64,000 bases of DNA from Streptococcus entericus DSM 14446 (GCF_000380025.1 NZ_KB904182.1:41773-105772), one strand, 5' to 3'. Counted from the first letter of the stretch, positions 1 through 9,500 are shown. Made by a program: numbers and translations. The notes: generated from the letters alone by a model not told the origin.

Positions 1-108
1 CTGACGCTGCTTTTTTCGCTGTTGAAATTCTAAGTTGCGTTTCTGCCACTCGGTCAACTCTGGCTGAGGTTTCTTTTTTGTCGATTCTCGTTTCTTAAAT
101 GTCGCCAC
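1..108 (-). CDS. divIB: Cell division protein DivIB/FtsQ, N-terminus (partial)
   Basis: Only the first 36 codons are in the window. Translation starts at a GTG preceded by a strong AGGAGGG Shine-Dalgarno, and gives a very basic, Lys/Glu/Gln-rich cytoplasmic tail, as DivIB proteins have ahead of their single membrane segment. The GTG lies 14 bases inside the end of murG, so the two are probably translationally coupled. Order murD-murG-divIB is the standard streptococcal division cluster; DivIB stabilises the septal FtsL-DivIC complex. Assignment rests on context plus composition, because the diagnostic POTRA domain lies outside the window. Confidence 0.75.
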   Translation of the reverse strand, partial: MATFKKRESTKKKPQPELTEWQKRNLEFQQRKKQRQ

Positions 109-1171
109 GTAACCCTCCTATCTCTGATAAGAGCAAGTGATAAAAGCTGTCAACAGAGGTGATGTCAGTGCTTTGGGACATGGCAGAGCGGTAACTGTCT
201 GCATGCCTTAAGAGTTGGTTGACCTTGTCAAGCAAGTGCTCAAGGGTCAAGTCTTCTTCCATCAGTTGCTCAGCATACCCCTTATTGACAAAATAGGCTG
301 CGTTCTCCAACTGATCCCCACGGCTGGCTTGTTTCCCAAGCGGTACAATCACATGTAGCTTTGCCATTGCCAATAATTCAAACAAGGTGTTAGCTCCCCC
401 GCGCGTGATGACCACATCAGCCTGCTCTAGTAACGGCTGGTAGAGGTCGGTGGCATAAGCTAACCGATAACAGTTGCGCGAGAGCTGGTTTAGTTTGTCA
501 TCGCCTGTGATGTTGATGATATTATAGTGTTGACAAAGCTCTGGGTGAGCTGTGATAAAATCGTTAAAGACCTTGGCTCCAGCAGACCCTCCGACAAAAA
601 GCAGTGTTTTGAGATTGGGGTCAAATTGCTCAAGAATTGGTCCCAAGTCAGTAGCAGAACCAGTCGTTGATTGACCAACCTTGGTCACTGCACCGACTTG
701 CTGAACCTTGGCACTCTTTAATGTTGGGGCAAAAGTCGTATACATCTTGGTCGCAAATTTGCTGGCAATCCTGTTAGCTAACCCCATGGTCAAGTCTGAC
801 TCGTGGATAAAAACAGGAACCCCCAGCACTCGGCAAGCAATCACAGGCGGAACAGACACAAATCCTCCCTTTGAAAAGAGAGCTTTGGGGCGAAGACCAG
901 CGATAATCACTAAGGATTGTAGAATCCCAAAGGCAACCTTGAAAAGGTCCAGAACATTTTGCAGGCTAAAGTACCGACGCAACTTGCCTGTCATGATGCC
1001 ATGAAAAGTCACTGCATACCCTGATTGCTGGATTTGCTGGTACTCAACACCTTTTTTATCCCCAATGTAGTGAACCTCCCAACCATCGTGGAGAAGTTTC
1101 GGGATTAAAATCAGGTTGAGGGTCACATGACCAACCGTGCCACCACCTGTTAAAACAATTGACTTAGCCAT
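95..1171 (-). CDS. murG: UDP-GlcNAc:undecaprenyl-PP-MurNAc-pentapeptide transferase MurG
   Basis: MurG adds GlcNAc to lipid I to make lipid II on the inner face of the membrane, the last cytoplasmic step of peptidoglycan precursor synthesis. The 358-residue protein opens with the glycine-rich donor loop TGGGTVGHV (about residues 8-16; Val instead of the commoner Gly before His), has the acceptor-site HESD at 123-126, and a late [11 protein letters not shown] sugar-nucleotide binding segment. I chose the ATG at 1171 (GGAGATTATC just upstream) rather than upstream in-frame codons, because it gives the family N-terminus. It overlaps the end of murD by 8 bases and the start of divIB by 14, so all three form one operon. 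Confidence 0.95.
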   Translation of the reverse strand: MAKSIVLTGGGTVGHVTLNLILIPKLLHDGWEVHYIGDKKGVEYQQIQQSGYAVTFHGIMTGKLRRYFSLQNVLDLFKVAFGILQSLVIIAGLRPKALFSKGGFVSVPPVIACRVLGVPVFIHESDLTMGLANRIASKFATKMYTTFAPTLKSAKVQQVGAVTKVGQSTTGSATDLGPILEQFDPNLKTLLFVGGSAGAKVFNDFITAHPELCQHYNIINITGDDKLNQLSRNCYRLAYATDLYQPLLEQADVVITRGGANTLFELLAMAKLHVIVPLGKQASRGDQLENAAYFVNKGYAEQLMEEDLTLEHLLDKVNQLLRHADSYRSAMSQSTDITSVDSFYHLLLSEIGGLRGDI

Positions 1172-2528
1172 GATAATCTCCTTGTAGTTGGTCAACGGCA
1201 GCAAGAAACTCATCACCTCTGACTTCAAAGTTTTTGTACATATCCCAGCTGGCATTGGCTGGGCTAAGTAAAATCACATCTCCTGCTTGAGCCTTGGCAA
1301 ACGCAAGGTGAACAGCTTCCTTGACATCTTTGGCCTCTTGATAGTTAATCCCAGCTTTCTCACAGAGGGCAATCAGCTTAGGTGCTGTTTCGCCTAACAC
1401 AATCATGCCTTTTAGACCTTCTACATGAGGCAGAAGATCATCAAAATCGTTGCCACGATCAAGCCCACCAGCAATCAACAACAACTGGTGATTATCAAAG
1501 CCAGACAGGGCTTTCTGAGTGGCTAAAGTGTTGGTTGACTTGCTATCATTATAAAAGGTCACGCCAGCAATCGTTGCTGCCTTTTGCAACCGGTGCTTAA
1601 CGCCACCAAACTGACTCAGGGAAGCGATAATGGCTTGATTCTCAATCCCAGAGAGTTTAGCAACAGCAATCGTTGCTAGTGCATTTTCAACGTTGTGGCT
1701 ACCAGGAACGCCGATAAGATGAGCCGGCATGATGGCCTCTCCTCGGAAATAGAGCTGACCATCTAAAAGATAAGCCCCATCAACAAGTCCAGTCGTCGAG
1801 ATGGGAACAACTGTCGCACTTGTCTGCTGAGCTAGTTCTCTTGCCATCGCCTGATCATGATTGATCACCAGATAATCTGCCGATGTCATATTGTCTTGAA
1901 TACGCCACTTGGCTGACACATAGTCTTCGAAGGTCCCGTGATAATCAAGGTGGCTCTCAAAAAAGTTGGTGATCACTGCAATTTTAGGGTGAAACTGCTC
2001 GATTCCCATCAGCTGAAAGGAAGAAAGCTCCATGATAAGTGTATCTGTTGCTGTCGCATGAGCGGCAACTTCACTAGCTGGGAAACCGATATTGCCAGAC
2101 AAGAGCCCTGAACGACCTGCCTGTTCAAAAACATCTGCAATCATCGTCGTGGTTGTTGTTTTACCATTGGATCCTGTAATCGCAATGATTGGTGCTTCTG
2201 AGATCAAGTAAGCCAGCTCAATCTCCGTATAAATCGGGATCCCTTTCTCCTGAGCCTTTTGTATCATGTCGTTTGTATACGGAATCCCTGGGTTTTTGAC
2301 GATGAGCTCAAAATTTTCATCGAGTAAGTCCAGTGGGTGACTGCCACAGATAACCTTGATACCTGCTTCTAGCAAGTTTTGGGCAGCTGGGTTGTCCTCA
2401 AACGGCTTGCCATCATTGACCGTAACGATAGCCCCTAGGCGGTCCAGCAGACGTGCCGCGGCTTCACCAGATTTTGCTAAACCGAGAACCAACACTTTTT
2501 TGTTGTTAAATGACCGAATGTCTTTCAT
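1164..2528 (-). CDS. murD: UDP-N-acetylmuramoyl-L-alanine--D-glutamate ligase MurD
   Basis: A 454-residue Mur ligase that adds D-Glu to UDP-MurNAc-L-Ala in the cytoplasm. Visible are the N-terminal Rossmann motif VLGLAKSG (14-21), the ATP P-loop [10 protein letters not shown] (117-126), the central EL-SSFQL segment, and the C-terminal ligase domain with NDSKSTN. Length and order are typical of the family. It is the first gene of the murD-murG-divIB operon here; a weak promoter lies about 40 bases upstream. Confidence 0.96.
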   Translation of the reverse strand: MKDIRSFNNKKVLVLGLAKSGEAAARLLDRLGAIVTVNDGKPFEDNPAAQNLLEAGIKVICGSHPLDLLDENFELIVKNPGIPYTNDMIQKAQEKGIPIYTEIELAYLISEAPIIAITGSNGKTTTTTMIADVFEQAGRSGLLSGNIGFPASEVAAHATATDTLIMELSSFQLMGIEQFHPKIAVITNFFESHLDYHGTFEDYVSAKWRIQDNMTSADYLVINHDQAMARELAQQTSATVVPISTTGLVDGAYLLDGQLYFRGEAIMPAHLIGVPGSHNVENALATIAVAKLSGIENQAIIASLSQFGGVKHRLQKAATIAGVTFYNDSKSTNTLATQKALSGFDNHQLLLIAGGLDRGNDFDDLLPHVEGLKGMIVLGETAPKLIALCEKAGINYQEAKDVKEAVHLAFAKAQAGDVILLSPANASWDMYKNFEVRGDEFLAAVDQLQGDYHG

Positions 2529-2567
2529 ACTAATCGTCTTTCTTAGATATTAATTTGCTACCAGCTT

Positions 2568-2576
2568 ATTTTACCA
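2568..2576 (-). promoter_or_regulatory. Candidate promoter of murD-murG-divIB
   Basis: On the minus strand an extended -10 box TGG-TAAAAT (hexamer at 2568-2573) lies 40 bases before the murD start. No good -35 is visible, which is common for streptococcal extended -10 promoters. Confidence 0.4.
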
Positions 2577-2616
2577 TAAAAGAACTAAAAAAGGCTAGAC
2601 GAGCTGGTTGATTGCC

Positions 2617-2650
2617 TGAAAAACCAACTAAGGACATTCCTAGTTGGTTT
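2617..2650 (-). terminator. Intrinsic terminator after rqcH
   Basis: On the minus strand AAACCAACTAGGA and TCCTTAGTTGGTTT pair around a short loop and run into a T-rich tail. The 5' arm includes the last codons and stop of rqcH, so termination is built into the gene end and separates it from murD downstream. Confidence 0.75.
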
Positions 2651-4301
2651 GTTTCATCTGTTTAATTTTGCCCTCATCAGGGGTCACGCGTAGGGTCTTT
2701 TGTCCCGTATAGGTGACAAAGCCTGGCTTAGCGGCAGTCGGCTTGTGGAGCTTTCTGACCTCAATCATATCGACCTGAACCAAGTTTGACAAGCGTGCCT
2801 TCGAATAATAGGCCGCAAGCTCAGCAGCATCGGTCTTAACCTCATCTGATGGATCAAGATTATCCCTGATAACCACGTGGCTCCCTGGAATATCCTTGGC
2901 GTGAAACCAGAGCTCGTTTTTCTTGGCCAGCTTGAAGGTCAACTCTTCGTTTTGCAGGTTGTTACGTCCAACCATGATGATGGTTTGACCATCTGACGCC
3001 AGATAGCTCTCAGGTTTTTTCCGTTTGTGAAGCTTATCTTGACTGCGACGACGGATAAAGCCTGTCTGTACCAGTTCGTCACGAATGTCACTGATGTCCT
3101 CACGACTGGCTTGACTGAGCGCCAGTTCCACCGTCTCCAGGTAAGCAATGGTCGCCTTGGTTTCAGCAATCAAACCTGTCAAGTGCTTGACCGCCTCCTT
3201 GAGTTTCTGGTATTTCTTGAAGTAACGCTGGGCATTCTGATTGGGCGTCAAGGCCTTATCAAGGGCAATCGTCATCGGCTCACCCGTGTAATAATTATCC
3301 AGCACCACGCTATCTTTGTCATTTGGCACCTGATGCAAAAAAGTGGTCAAGAGCTCCCCTTTTTGGCGGAACTCCTCCGCATTCTCGGTCGCCAGTAGCT
3401 CGTCCTCCTGTTTGCCCAATTTCTTGCGGTTCTTGGCCAGTTCATTATCAACTTTCTGCACCAAGTCACTGGCCTGCTGAGCCACACGATCCCGCTCTGC
3501 CTTGTCCCTGAAAAAGACATCCAAAAGCTCCGACAGGCTCTCATAGGGTTTTGGGCTATCGCCCCATGGCAGAGCAGCAAAACCTTTTGCCGTTAAGCTG
3601 GGCTGAGAAGATTGAGCAAAAAATTGACGGAAGGTTTTGAGCTTCTGGCTGCTGGTCATCAGCTCCTCAGACAACTTTTCCGCAGTATCCCGCCCCAACC
3701 CCTGAAAGAGGGATTGCAGGTTTTTGCCTGTCAGCTCCTGCGTTTGCAAGAGGTCAAAGAGCTTTTCATCCCCAATGGTAAAGGGGTTGGCCTTGCCTGT
3801 TTCAGGTGGTCTGAGGTAGTGACTTCCAGGCAGAATCGTCCGATAAGAGTTCTGCGAGAAACCGACGTGCTTGATGGACTCGATGATTTTACCTTGGCCC
3901 TTATCAACCAAGAGAATGTTGGAATGCTTGCCCATGATTTCGATGACCAGGGTCACCTTGAGCTGGTCGCCAATCTCAGTTTTGTTAGAGACGCTGATTT
4001 CCAGAATACGGTCATTATCCAACTGGTCAATCGTCTCAATCACCGCCCCCTGCAGGTACTTTCTCATCAGCATGGTAAAGGTATTTGGTACCTTTGGATT
4101 GTCAAAGTCAGCTCTTGTCAGCTGAATCCGACCAAAAACTGGGTGGGCGGACAGGAGCAGTTTATAGTTGGTGCGATGGTTGCGAATGCCCAGTACCAAT
4201 TCGCGCTCGAAGGGCTGGTTGACCTTCTGGATACGACCACCTAGCAGATCTTCTTGCAACTCTTTCGTCAAATGGTGCAAAAAAAAGCCGTCAAAGGACA
4301 T
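2640..4301 (-). CDS. rqcH: RqcH/FbpA (PavA-type) NFACT protein
   Basis: A 553-residue NFACT-family protein: N-terminal NFACT-N/FbpA domain starting MSFDGFFLHHL, a central coiled-coil (about residues 270-440, Lys/Glu-rich) and a C-terminal NFACT-R domain with ELWFHAKDIPGSHV. Bacterial members bind stalled 60S-like 50S subunits and recruit tRNA-Ala to add alanine tails in ribosome quality control; streptococcal homologues were first described as fibronectin-binding adhesins (PavA, Fbp54) despite having no signal peptide, and none is seen here. Monocistronic: it has its own extended -10 promoter and a terminator over its stop codon. Confidence 0.93.
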   Translation of the reverse strand: MSFDGFFLHHLTKELQEDLLGGRIQKVNQPFERELVLGIRNHRTNYKLLLSAHPVFGRIQLTRADFDNPKVPNTFTMLMRKYLQGAVIETIDQLDNDRILEISVSNKTEIGDQLKVTLVIEIMGKHSNILLVDKGQGKIIESIKHVGFSQNSYRTILPGSHYLRPPETGKANPFTIGDEKLFDLLQTQELTGKNLQSLFQGLGRDTAEKLSEELMTSSQKLKTFRQFFAQSSQPSLTAKGFAALPWGDSPKPYESLSELLDVFFRDKAERDRVAQQASDLVQKVDNELAKNRKKLGKQEDELLATENAEEFRQKGELLTTFLHQVPNDKDSVVLDNYYTGEPMTIALDKALTPNQNAQRYFKKYQKLKEAVKHLTGLIAETKATIAYLETVELALSQASREDISDIRDELVQTGFIRRRSQDKLHKRKKPESYLASDGQTIIMVGRNNLQNEELTFKLAKKNELWFHAKDIPGSHVVIRDNLDPSDEVKTDAAELAAYYSKARLSNLVQVDMIEVRKLHKPTAAKPGFVTYTGQKTLRVTPDEGKIKQMKQTN

Positions 4302-4333
4302 GGGTCACCTCTTTCTATGGTTTTCTTTCTTTT

Positions 4334-4342
4334 ATTATAGCA
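4334..4342 (-). promoter_or_regulatory. rqcH promoter (extended -10)
   Basis: Minus-strand TGC-TATAAT (hexamer 4334-4339) lies 33 bases before the rqcH start and ahead of an AGAGGTG ribosome site. The -35 is weak. Confidence 0.6.
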
Positions 4343-4420
4343 CAGGACATGCGCAAACGCATGAAGAAAAACCAGCTTTACGTCCACCAGCAGAGAGGAC
4401 AGGCGCAGAAATCGCCTTGC

Positions 4421-4449
4421 TTGAAAGATGAGCTATTTTTCGGTATCAT
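4421..4449 (+). promoter_or_regulatory. gloA promoter
   Basis: TTGAAA (4421-4426), a 17-base spacer and TATCAT (4444-4449) give a near-consensus vegetative promoter 30 bases before the gloA start. Confidence 0.6.
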
Positions 4450-4478
4450 AGAGGTAGTTTACAGATAGGAGATTAGAG

Positions 4479-4853
4479 ATGAAACTATTGCACACTTGTA
4501 TCCGTGTCAAGGATTTGGATGCCTCAATTAACTTTTACAGCTCAGCATTTCCCTTTAAGGAAGTTCGCCGCAAGGACTTTCCTGACCACAAGTTCACACT
4601 TGTGTTTATGAAAACCGAAGGGGAAGATTTCGAATTAGAGTTGACCTATAACTATGACCACCCAGGCTATGACTTGGGCGACGGCTATGGTCACTTGGCT
4701 GTAGGTGTGGAGGACTTAGAAGCCAGCCACGCTAGCCATATCGCTGCAGGTTACGAGGTGACCGACCTCAAGGGTCTCCCTGGTCAAGAACCCCACTACT
4801 ACTTTGTCAAAGATCCTGATGGCTACAAAATCGAAGTCATTCGCCTGCACTAA
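4479..4853 (+). CDS. gloA: Lactoylglutathione lyase (glyoxalase I)
   Basis: A 124-residue VOC-superfamily protein of normal glyoxalase I length. It isomerises the hemithioacetal of methylglyoxal and a thiol to S-lactoyl-thiol, the first step of methylglyoxal detoxification. Candidate metal ligands are spread as in the family: His5 in LLHTCIRV, Glu in FELELTYNY, His in YGHLAVGV, and Glu in YKIEVIRL near the C-terminus. Single gene, preceded by AGGAGATTAGAG and its own promoter and followed by an intrinsic terminator. Confidence 0.93.
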   Translation: MKLLHTCIRVKDLDASINFYSSAFPFKEVRRKDFPDHKFTLVFMKTEGEDFELELTYNYDHPGYDLGDGYGHLAVGVEDLEASHASHIAAGYEVTDLKGLPGQEPHYYFVKDPDGYKIEVIRLH

Positions 4854-4888
4854 TCGCAGAGCAACCTACTGCTAGGCAATTATTAACC

Positions 4889-4933
4889 AAGCTGATCATC
4901 TCTGTATTCACTAACAGGAGGGTCGGCTTTTTT
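4889..4933 (+). terminator. Intrinsic terminator after gloA
   Basis: AAGCTGATC (4889-4897) pairs with GGTCGGCTT (4921-4929, two G-U pairs) around a 23-base loop, then a T run. Confidence 0.55.
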
Positions 4934-5031
4934 AGTGCGCAACTAAGTTACTGTGAAAGGTGGCAACAGTTTTTATCGTAAGCATTTTGATACAATACTG
5001 TCCCTGCTGCAATGGTTGGTAAAGGAGACTG

Positions 5032-5277
5032 ATGTATTACTTGAAAAAATATCACCATCAGCCCAGCATCACGATCGGCTATGCCCGCGTCAGCTCTGCT
5101 GACCAGCGTCAAGCGCTAGGACTAGCCGTCCAAAGGGATGCCCTCAGCTTTTGCGACCTTATCTTTGTCGAGAAAGACTCAGGAGCTAACAACCATCATC
5201 CCCAACTGGATAAAGCCCTTGAGACCAATCATTGTCTTCGACATGGCGTTCACGGCCTGTGTCCTCAATACGAATGA
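5032..5277 (+). pseudogene. Truncated serine recombinase/resolvase N-terminus
   Basis: An 81-residue reading frame with a good AAAGGAG site encodes the catalytic start of a resolvase/invertase: IGYARVSSADQ (catalytic Ser in the ARVSS motif) followed by LGLAVQRDAL and [10 protein letters not shown]. After about 60 recognisable residues the sequence loses similarity and stops; the rest of the catalytic domain and the DNA-binding domain are missing. It is a remnant of a mobile element, joined directly to the LPXTG remnant downstream. The homology is from motif recognition only. Confidence 0.75.
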
Positions 5278-5280
5278 TAA

Positions 5281-5540
5281 AAGTACCACCATGATGACGA
5301 GCATAAAGGCGACTTGGCAGTTCAGATCAGTTTTGCGGAAACGGCAGAAGAATTGGATAGGGTCAAGGCACAGTTCGCCAAATTAACGACCTCTGCCACT
5401 CCAGCGCAAACACAGCCAGCACAGGGAACAAAGCAACCCTGCCACAAACAGGTGAGACTAGTTCCCTTGCCCTGACAGGCTTGGGGCTGGTGACGACTTT
5501 GGCAAGCCTTGGCTTAGCTCATCGTCGTAAGACTGAGTAG
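5281..5540 (+). pseudogene. 3' remnant of an LPXTG cell-wall-anchored protein
   Basis: The end of this stretch encodes LPQTGE, a hydrophobic segment rich in Leu/Gly/Ala/Thr, then HRRKTE and a stop at 5538-5540: a complete sortase A sorting signal. Upstream, about 50 codons rich in Glu, Gln, Ala, Thr and Pro (a typical wall-spanning stalk) are in another frame; the two meet near 5436-5440 with an offset equal to one lost base. No start codon or signal peptide is present. Hence a frameshifted, 5'-deleted surface-protein gene, fused to the resolvase remnant. Confidence 0.8.
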
Positions 5541-5577
5541 TCCTAACACGATGCGTTAGACTAGCTTTATTAACTCA

Positions 5578-5607
5578 AACAACCTTGCTCAGTTGAGCAA
5601 GGTTGTT
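5578..5607 (-). terminator. Terminator downstream of ackA (bidirectional)
   Basis: A perfect 14-bp inverted repeat, AACAACCTTGCTCA / TGAGCAAGGTTGTT with a 2-base loop, ends 5 bases from the ackA stop. It could also end any transcript of the LPXTG remnant from the other side. Confidence 0.8.
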
Positions 5608-5611
5608 TTGC

Positions 5612-6802
5612 TTAGTTTTTCAACTTTTCAACATCTCGCGCGATGACCAACTCTTCATCTGTTGGAACCACGAGGACACGCACTTTGGCAGCTGGTGTTG
5701 AGATGTCACCTGAGTTACCAAAAACATTCTTCTCAGGGTCAATGTCAAGACCAAACCATGTCAAGCCGTTGACAACAGACTCGCGTACCAGAGTTGAGTT
5801 TTCACCGATACCTGCTGTGAAGACCAGAGCATCTGCACCGTTAAGCACCGCTAGATATTGACCGATAAACTTCTGCAGGCGATTAACCAGCATATTGAAG
5901 GCTAGGGTACATTTTTCATCTCCTGCCGCAACACCTGCTTCAATCTCGCGCATATCACTGGATACTTCGGCAATACCGAGGAGACCGGATTGCTTGTTGA
6001 GGACGTTGACGACATCTGCAGCATCTTTTAGCTCTTCCACCTGCTCGATTAGATAAGGAATGATAGCTGGGTCAATATCCCCTGAACGTGTCCCCATCAT
6101 CGGACCAGCAAGCGGTGTGAAGCCCATGGATGTGTCGACAGATTTACCACCATCAATCGCTGAGATTGAGATCCCATTACCGATGTGAGCGGTAATCAAT
6201 TTCGTTTCTTCCAATGGTTTGCCAAGCAACTCAGCCGCCCGACGAGACACGTAGTAGTGGCTTGTTCCATGAGCACCGTATTTACGCACTTGATGGTCTG
6301 TATAGAACTTATTTGGTACGGGGTAGCGGTAAGCAACCTCTGGCATGGTCGTATGGAACGCTGTATCAAAGACCGCGACGCTAGTGATGTCTGGTAAGAT
6401 TTCCTTAAAGGCACGGATACCAGCCACGTTAGCTGGGTTGTGAAGTGGCGCTAAGCTAGATAACTTCTCAATACGAGCGATAGCTTCCTCGTCCAAGAGA
6501 ACTGATTCTTTGAAGTCTTCACCACCAGCAACAACGCGGTGACCGACGCCTGTAATCTCATCATAGCTACTGATAATCTTGTAGCGAATCAAATCATCTA
6601 GCAAAAGCTTTACAGCTTGGTTATGGTCAGCAATATCAAGGGTTTGGGATTCCTTTTTCCCATCAAACTTTACAGTTGAAATCGAATCTTTCAAACCGAT
6701 ACGCTCAACAATACCAGCTGCCAAGACTTCTTCTTCTGGCATGCGGTAAAGTTGCCACTTTAAGCTTGAACTACCTGCGTTGATTGCAATTGTTTTTGAC
6801 AT
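5612..6802 (-). CDS. ackA: Acetate kinase
   Basis: AckA (396 residues) converts acetyl phosphate and ADP to acetate and ATP, the ATP-yielding end of mixed-acid fermentation. The N-terminal NAGSSSLK signature follows the MSKTIAI start; VFDTAFH, HLGNG-like AHIGNG and the C-terminal VFTAGIGEN motif are present. I chose the ATG at 6802 (conserved MSKT start); a second ATG lies immediately upstream and GAGGTG precedes both. It follows the methyltransferase gene with a 150-base gap containing its own extended -10 promoter (6833-6838). Confidence 0.96.
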   Translation of the reverse strand: MSKTIAINAGSSSLKWQLYRMPEEEVLAAGIVERIGLKDSISTVKFDGKKESQTLDIADHNQAVKLLLDDLIRYKIISSYDEITGVGHRVVAGGEDFKESVLLDEEAIARIEKLSSLAPLHNPANVAGIRAFKEILPDITSVAVFDTAFHTTMPEVAYRYPVPNKFYTDHQVRKYGAHGTSHYYVSRRAAELLGKPLEETKLITAHIGNGISISAIDGGKSVDTSMGFTPLAGPMMGTRSGDIDPAIIPYLIEQVEELKDAADVVNVLNKQSGLLGIAEVSSDMREIEAGVAAGDEKCTLAFNMLVNRLQKFIGQYLAVLNGADALVFTAGIGENSTLVRESVVNGLTWFGLDIDPEKNVFGNSGDISTPAAKVRVLVVPTDEELVIARDVEKLKN

Positions 6803-6832
6803 CATACACCTCTTTTTTTTGTTATCCCTTAC

Positions 6833-6841
6833 ATTATAGCA
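6833..6841 (-). promoter_or_regulatory. ackA promoter (extended -10)
   Basis: Minus-strand TGC-TATAAT with hexamer at 6833-6838, 30 bases before ackA. AckA is a classical CcpA target; I saw only an imperfect cre-like GTGAATCGTTTATAG about 90 bases further upstream and do not call it. Confidence 0.6.
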
Positions 6842-6950
6842 AATTCTTATCAAAATGGCACGCCTTTGGACTATATTTTTTTGTGAGTTTGTGACGTTTT
6901 TAACAGTTGTTTCCCAGACATGATAGACTATAAACGATTCACAATCATTA

Positions 6951-7895
6951 TTAGCTACTTTTCCAGGTCCTAAGAGCTTTCATAAATGCTCTTAAAGCAT
7001 CGGGGTCTTTTAAATCAGTTAAGGGATAGATGAAGCTCTCCTTGCTTTTTTCTGCTTGCTTTTGCAAGATAAAAATCGATTTGGTCAGTTGCTGACCAGC
7101 AAAAAGGTTATCAGGCAAGGTAATCACACCAAGGATATTGGCATAGTCGCTTAGCCATTGTTTCAATAAATCTGCCTGCGGGCTTGTTAACAAGTTATTT
7201 GGCGCTAGAAAAATCGCTAGTCCTCCAGGTTTTAAGTACTTGAGCGATTGTTCCATGAGGAGATGATGCGCATAGGTTTTTTGCCCTGTTGCGGCCACCT
7301 GATAGCGGCTAGCAATCTCTTCATCAGGGTAATATCCAACTGGCAAATCAGACAAAATCACATCGCTCTCTGGCAAATGCTGCGGACGAACAGCGTCGCC
7401 TTGTACCAAAGTCAACGGTAAACCAGCAATCTCAGCCATGCTAGCCGATAAATCAATCAGCAAGTCATCCAGCTCAATGCCTGTATAAGTTAGCTGCTTA
7501 CTGGTTTGGCTGAGCAAGGTTAAGGCCAGATTGCCCGTACCTGAACCGATTTCCAGAACATCCAGCTGAGGTTTATCCGTCAGGACTTCAATCAAGAACA
7601 AGAGGATAAAGCCCAGTGAATCTGGGGTGAATTGATGATTGGGTTGGAGCTTATCTGTCTGACTACCCTTGATGAGTAGGAACTGATAAACACGTCGCCA
7701 GTCCTCAGCACTCAGTTTAAGGTCACGTAGGGCTTGATGGCGCTTGGCTAGGTGCTCGCTTGCTGCTTCTTCCCCAAGATAGGACGCATTTTGCTCAATC
7801 AAGGCATCAAAGAAATGGGTTGATAAGGCCGTTTGCAGATCATGGGTATTGTCCAGCACCAGCTGGTAGGCCTGTTCGATTTTAGTTAATGTCAT
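6951..7895 (-). CDS. Class I SAM-dependent methyltransferase (YtxK-like)
   Basis: A 314-residue protein with a C-terminal N6-adenine-methylase-like Rossmann fold: SAM motif [12 protein letters not shown] (about residues 120-131) and a degenerate catalytic motif SDLPVGYY in place of NPPY. Homologues (YtxK/ComYH) sit beside ackA in many streptococci, often at the end of the comG/comY competence operon; no com genes are present here. Substrate unknown. ATG at 7895 was chosen because GGAAAGG lies six bases before it. Its promoter -10 (TATAAT at 7924-7929) lies in the proposed prophage attachment core, so prophage insertion has changed everything upstream of the -10. Confidence 0.85.
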   Translation of the reverse strand: MTLTKIEQAYQLVLDNTHDLQTALSTHFFDALIEQNASYLGEEAASEHLAKRHQALRDLKLSAEDWRRVYQFLLIKGSQTDKLQPNHQFTPDSLGFILLFLIEVLTDKPQLDVLEIGSGTGNLALTLLSQTSKQLTYTGIELDDLLIDLSASMAEIAGLPLTLVQGDAVRPQHLPESDVILSDLPVGYYPDEEIASRYQVAATGQKTYAHHLLMEQSLKYLKPGGLAIFLAPNNLLTSPQADLLKQWLSDYANILGVITLPDNLFAGQQLTKSIFILQKQAEKSKESFIYPLTDLKDPDALRAFMKALRTWKSS

Positions 7896-7923
7896 GGGTT
7901 GCCTTTCCAACGTTTTTGGTCTC

Positions 7924-7935
7924 ATTATACCAAAA
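7924..7935. other. attL core (candidate)
   Basis: ATTATACCAAAA here is repeated exactly at 52943-52954, flanking the prophage. Read on the minus strand it is TTTTGGTATAAT, the extended -10 of the methyltransferase promoter. It is the longest direct repeat I found between the two prophage ends. Confidence 0.65.
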
Positions 7936-8019
7936 TTATCAAAAACCCTCTACTATCGTATTTATCAGACTGCCTCCCCCTAAAATCACGACCTCTGGAC
8001 AAGGTCCTTTTTCTTTATC

Positions 8020-8070
8020 TACTATATTCCTACTGTATTCTACTGTGTTTTACTGTAACCTGCTGTGTTC
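8020..8070. repeat. Five tandem 10-bp repeats next to attL
   Basis: The decamers at 8021, 8031, 8041, 8051 and 8061 all follow TACTGTRTTC-like consensus (TACTGTATTC, TACTGTGTTT, TACTGTAACC, TGCTGTGTTC, with the first ACTATATTCC offset one base). Helical-turn spacing next to the attachment core suggests integrase arm-type or excisionase binding sites; that is inference. Confidence 0.6.
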
Positions 8071-8077
8071 AGAACAC

Positions 8078-8111
8078 GCAAAAAAGCCCTCTGGATTGCT
8101 CCAAAGGGCTT
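8078..8111 (-). terminator. Terminator of the late/lysis operon
   Basis: Minus-strand hairpin AAGCCCTTTGGA / TCCAGAGGGCTT (one mismatch) followed by six Ts, 25 bases after the endolysin stop. Confidence 0.85.
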
Positions 8112-8135
8112 TAGTCGTCTTATCGTATCTAGTGC

Positions 8136-9500
8136 TTAAACTGGCGTTTTAGTCAGCTTGTAAGTGACACCATTGATAGAGATTTCAACCCCATCAATCG
8201 TGATGTCAATCTTGTCTTTGCTACCGACATTATCGACGGTAGCACGGTCAAACTTGTCTAGTGATCCGTTCTCCTGCTCAATGGCTTTCAAACGGCTAGA
8301 AGCTCCCACAAGGTAGTCATCATAGCCACTTGCAGCATAGTCATAGACTGCACCGCCTGCCTTGAACATACCCTTAATAGCTTCTGAGAATGTCTTAGCA
8401 CCGCTGACCTTATAGCTACCGCCTGAGCGTAGCAGGTAAAACCAATCCGTCAGGAAGTCCTCTACAGAGGCATACCGCATATAGTGGCCACCTTCATTTG
8501 ATGGACGGGGTGAGCCTTGAGTCACGGTCACACCACTAGGTCGCTCAGCTTTGCCAGTCAAGGTCATGCCTCCCCAGTTGTTGTCTGCCTTACCGACTGC
8601 CGAGGTCCCCCAAAGCCCCTCAAAGTGCAGGACGGTGATAGCGTAGCTAGGGAGGATGTTATGCTCCTTGCACTTGGCCAGAATGGCATCAAGGACTGAC
8701 TTTTTGAGGATTGCACCATTAAAGGACAGGTCACCAGACTCCTGTTGGACTACTGGTTGAGCTGACTCAGTCTGGGTCTGTTTCGCTTTGACCATATCGC
8801 TGACAATAGCCTGCACAGCCTCGTAACGACTACCCAGAGCTTTCTTGCGATCATCACCGTTGCCGTGCTTCCCTGCTAGGACTTCCTGGGCCAGTTCTTG
8901 GTCCGATTTGTCAGGGTCCTTTTGATCTGTCTTAAGTAGCTCATTGACCATCCTTTGCACAGCCTCAGCTCTCGAGCCAAGTGCCTGCTGACGGACTTTG
9001 CCATCGCCATAGGCACCAGCCAAGACCTCTCGAGCCAACTGCTCATCGCTTTTGGTCTGAGAAGCTCCGCCATTTTTCAAACGATAGATGTAGTAGTAAG
9101 GCCGACCAGCATAAGACCAGCTGACATCGTGGTCAGTCACGCTAATGCCTTTGGCCGACCAGTTGCAGTGGATGATGTTGTCGCCGTCGACGAACATACC
9201 CGTGTGACCAGCCGCACCGCTAGATTGACCCCGACGACCCCAGATAAAGACGTCGCCACGCTGGGCGGTAAAGGCCTGGTTCTCAGCGATCAGCTCGTAG
9301 CCGTTTTTGATCAACCAGTCGTGCATGTACTCGGTATTTACGGCCCAACCTGCAGAAATTGCACCACCCGCCATTAGCGCATAATATACAGCACTAGAGC
9401 AGTCATAACTATTCGGACCATTGCGGTAGTCCATTGAGTAGGTCACTTTTCCAGCTCGTGCTGACATCCATGCAATAGCCGTTTCAATGTTAATTCCCAT
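8136..9500 (-). CDS. Phage endolysin: endopeptidase - Cpl-7 x2 - glucosaminidase
   Basis: A 454-residue bifunctional lysin. Residues 1-150 form an Amidase_5/NlpC-P60-like gamma-D-glutamyl-L-lysine endopeptidase (catalytic Cys in NSYDCSSAVYYAL, His in AAGHTGMF). Two Cpl-7 wall-binding repeats follow (EQLAREVLAG...DGKVRQQALG and QELAQEVLAG...GDDRKKALG), then a GH73-type N-acetylglucosaminidase with LHFEGLWGTS and NNWGGM. The layout matches the known lambdaSa2 lysin of S. agalactiae. There is no signal peptide, so export depends on the holins. I prefer the ATG at 9500 (AGAGGTGG site) over the GTG at 9509. It overlaps the holin by 11 bases. Confidence 0.92.
   Translation of the reverse strand: MGINIETAIAWMSARAGKVTYSMDYRNGPNSYDCSSAVYYALMAGGAISAGWAVNTEYMHDWLIKNGYELIAENQAFTAQRGDVFIWGRRGQSSGAAGHTGMFVDGDNIIHCNWSAKGISVTDHDVSWSYAGRPYYYIYRLKNGGASQTKSDEQLAREVLAGAYGDGKVRQQALGSRAEAVQRMVNELLKTDQKDPDKSDQELAQEVLAGKHGNGDDRKKALGSRYEAVQAIVSDMVKAKQTQTESAQPVVQQESGDLSFNGAILKKSVLDAILAKCKEHNILPSYAITVLHFEGLWGTSAVGKADNNWGGMTLTGKAERPSGVTVTQGSPRPSNEGGHYMRYASVEDFLTDWFYLLRSGGSYKVSGAKTFSEAIKGMFKAGGAVYDYAASGYDDYLVGASSRLKAIEQENGSLDKFDRATVDNVGSKDKIDITIDGVEISINGVTYKLTKTPV

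Noticed and set aside
3612..4244. 210-codon plus-strand ORF within rqcH
   Set aside because: Opposite-strand shadow of a high-confidence gene, without SD.
6900..6945. cre site upstream of ackA
   Set aside because: GTGAATCGTTTATAG has an extra base in the core and misses key positions; kept only as a note.
8955..9377. 140-codon plus-strand ORF in the endolysin gene
   Set aside because: Antisense shadow; no SD or domain.
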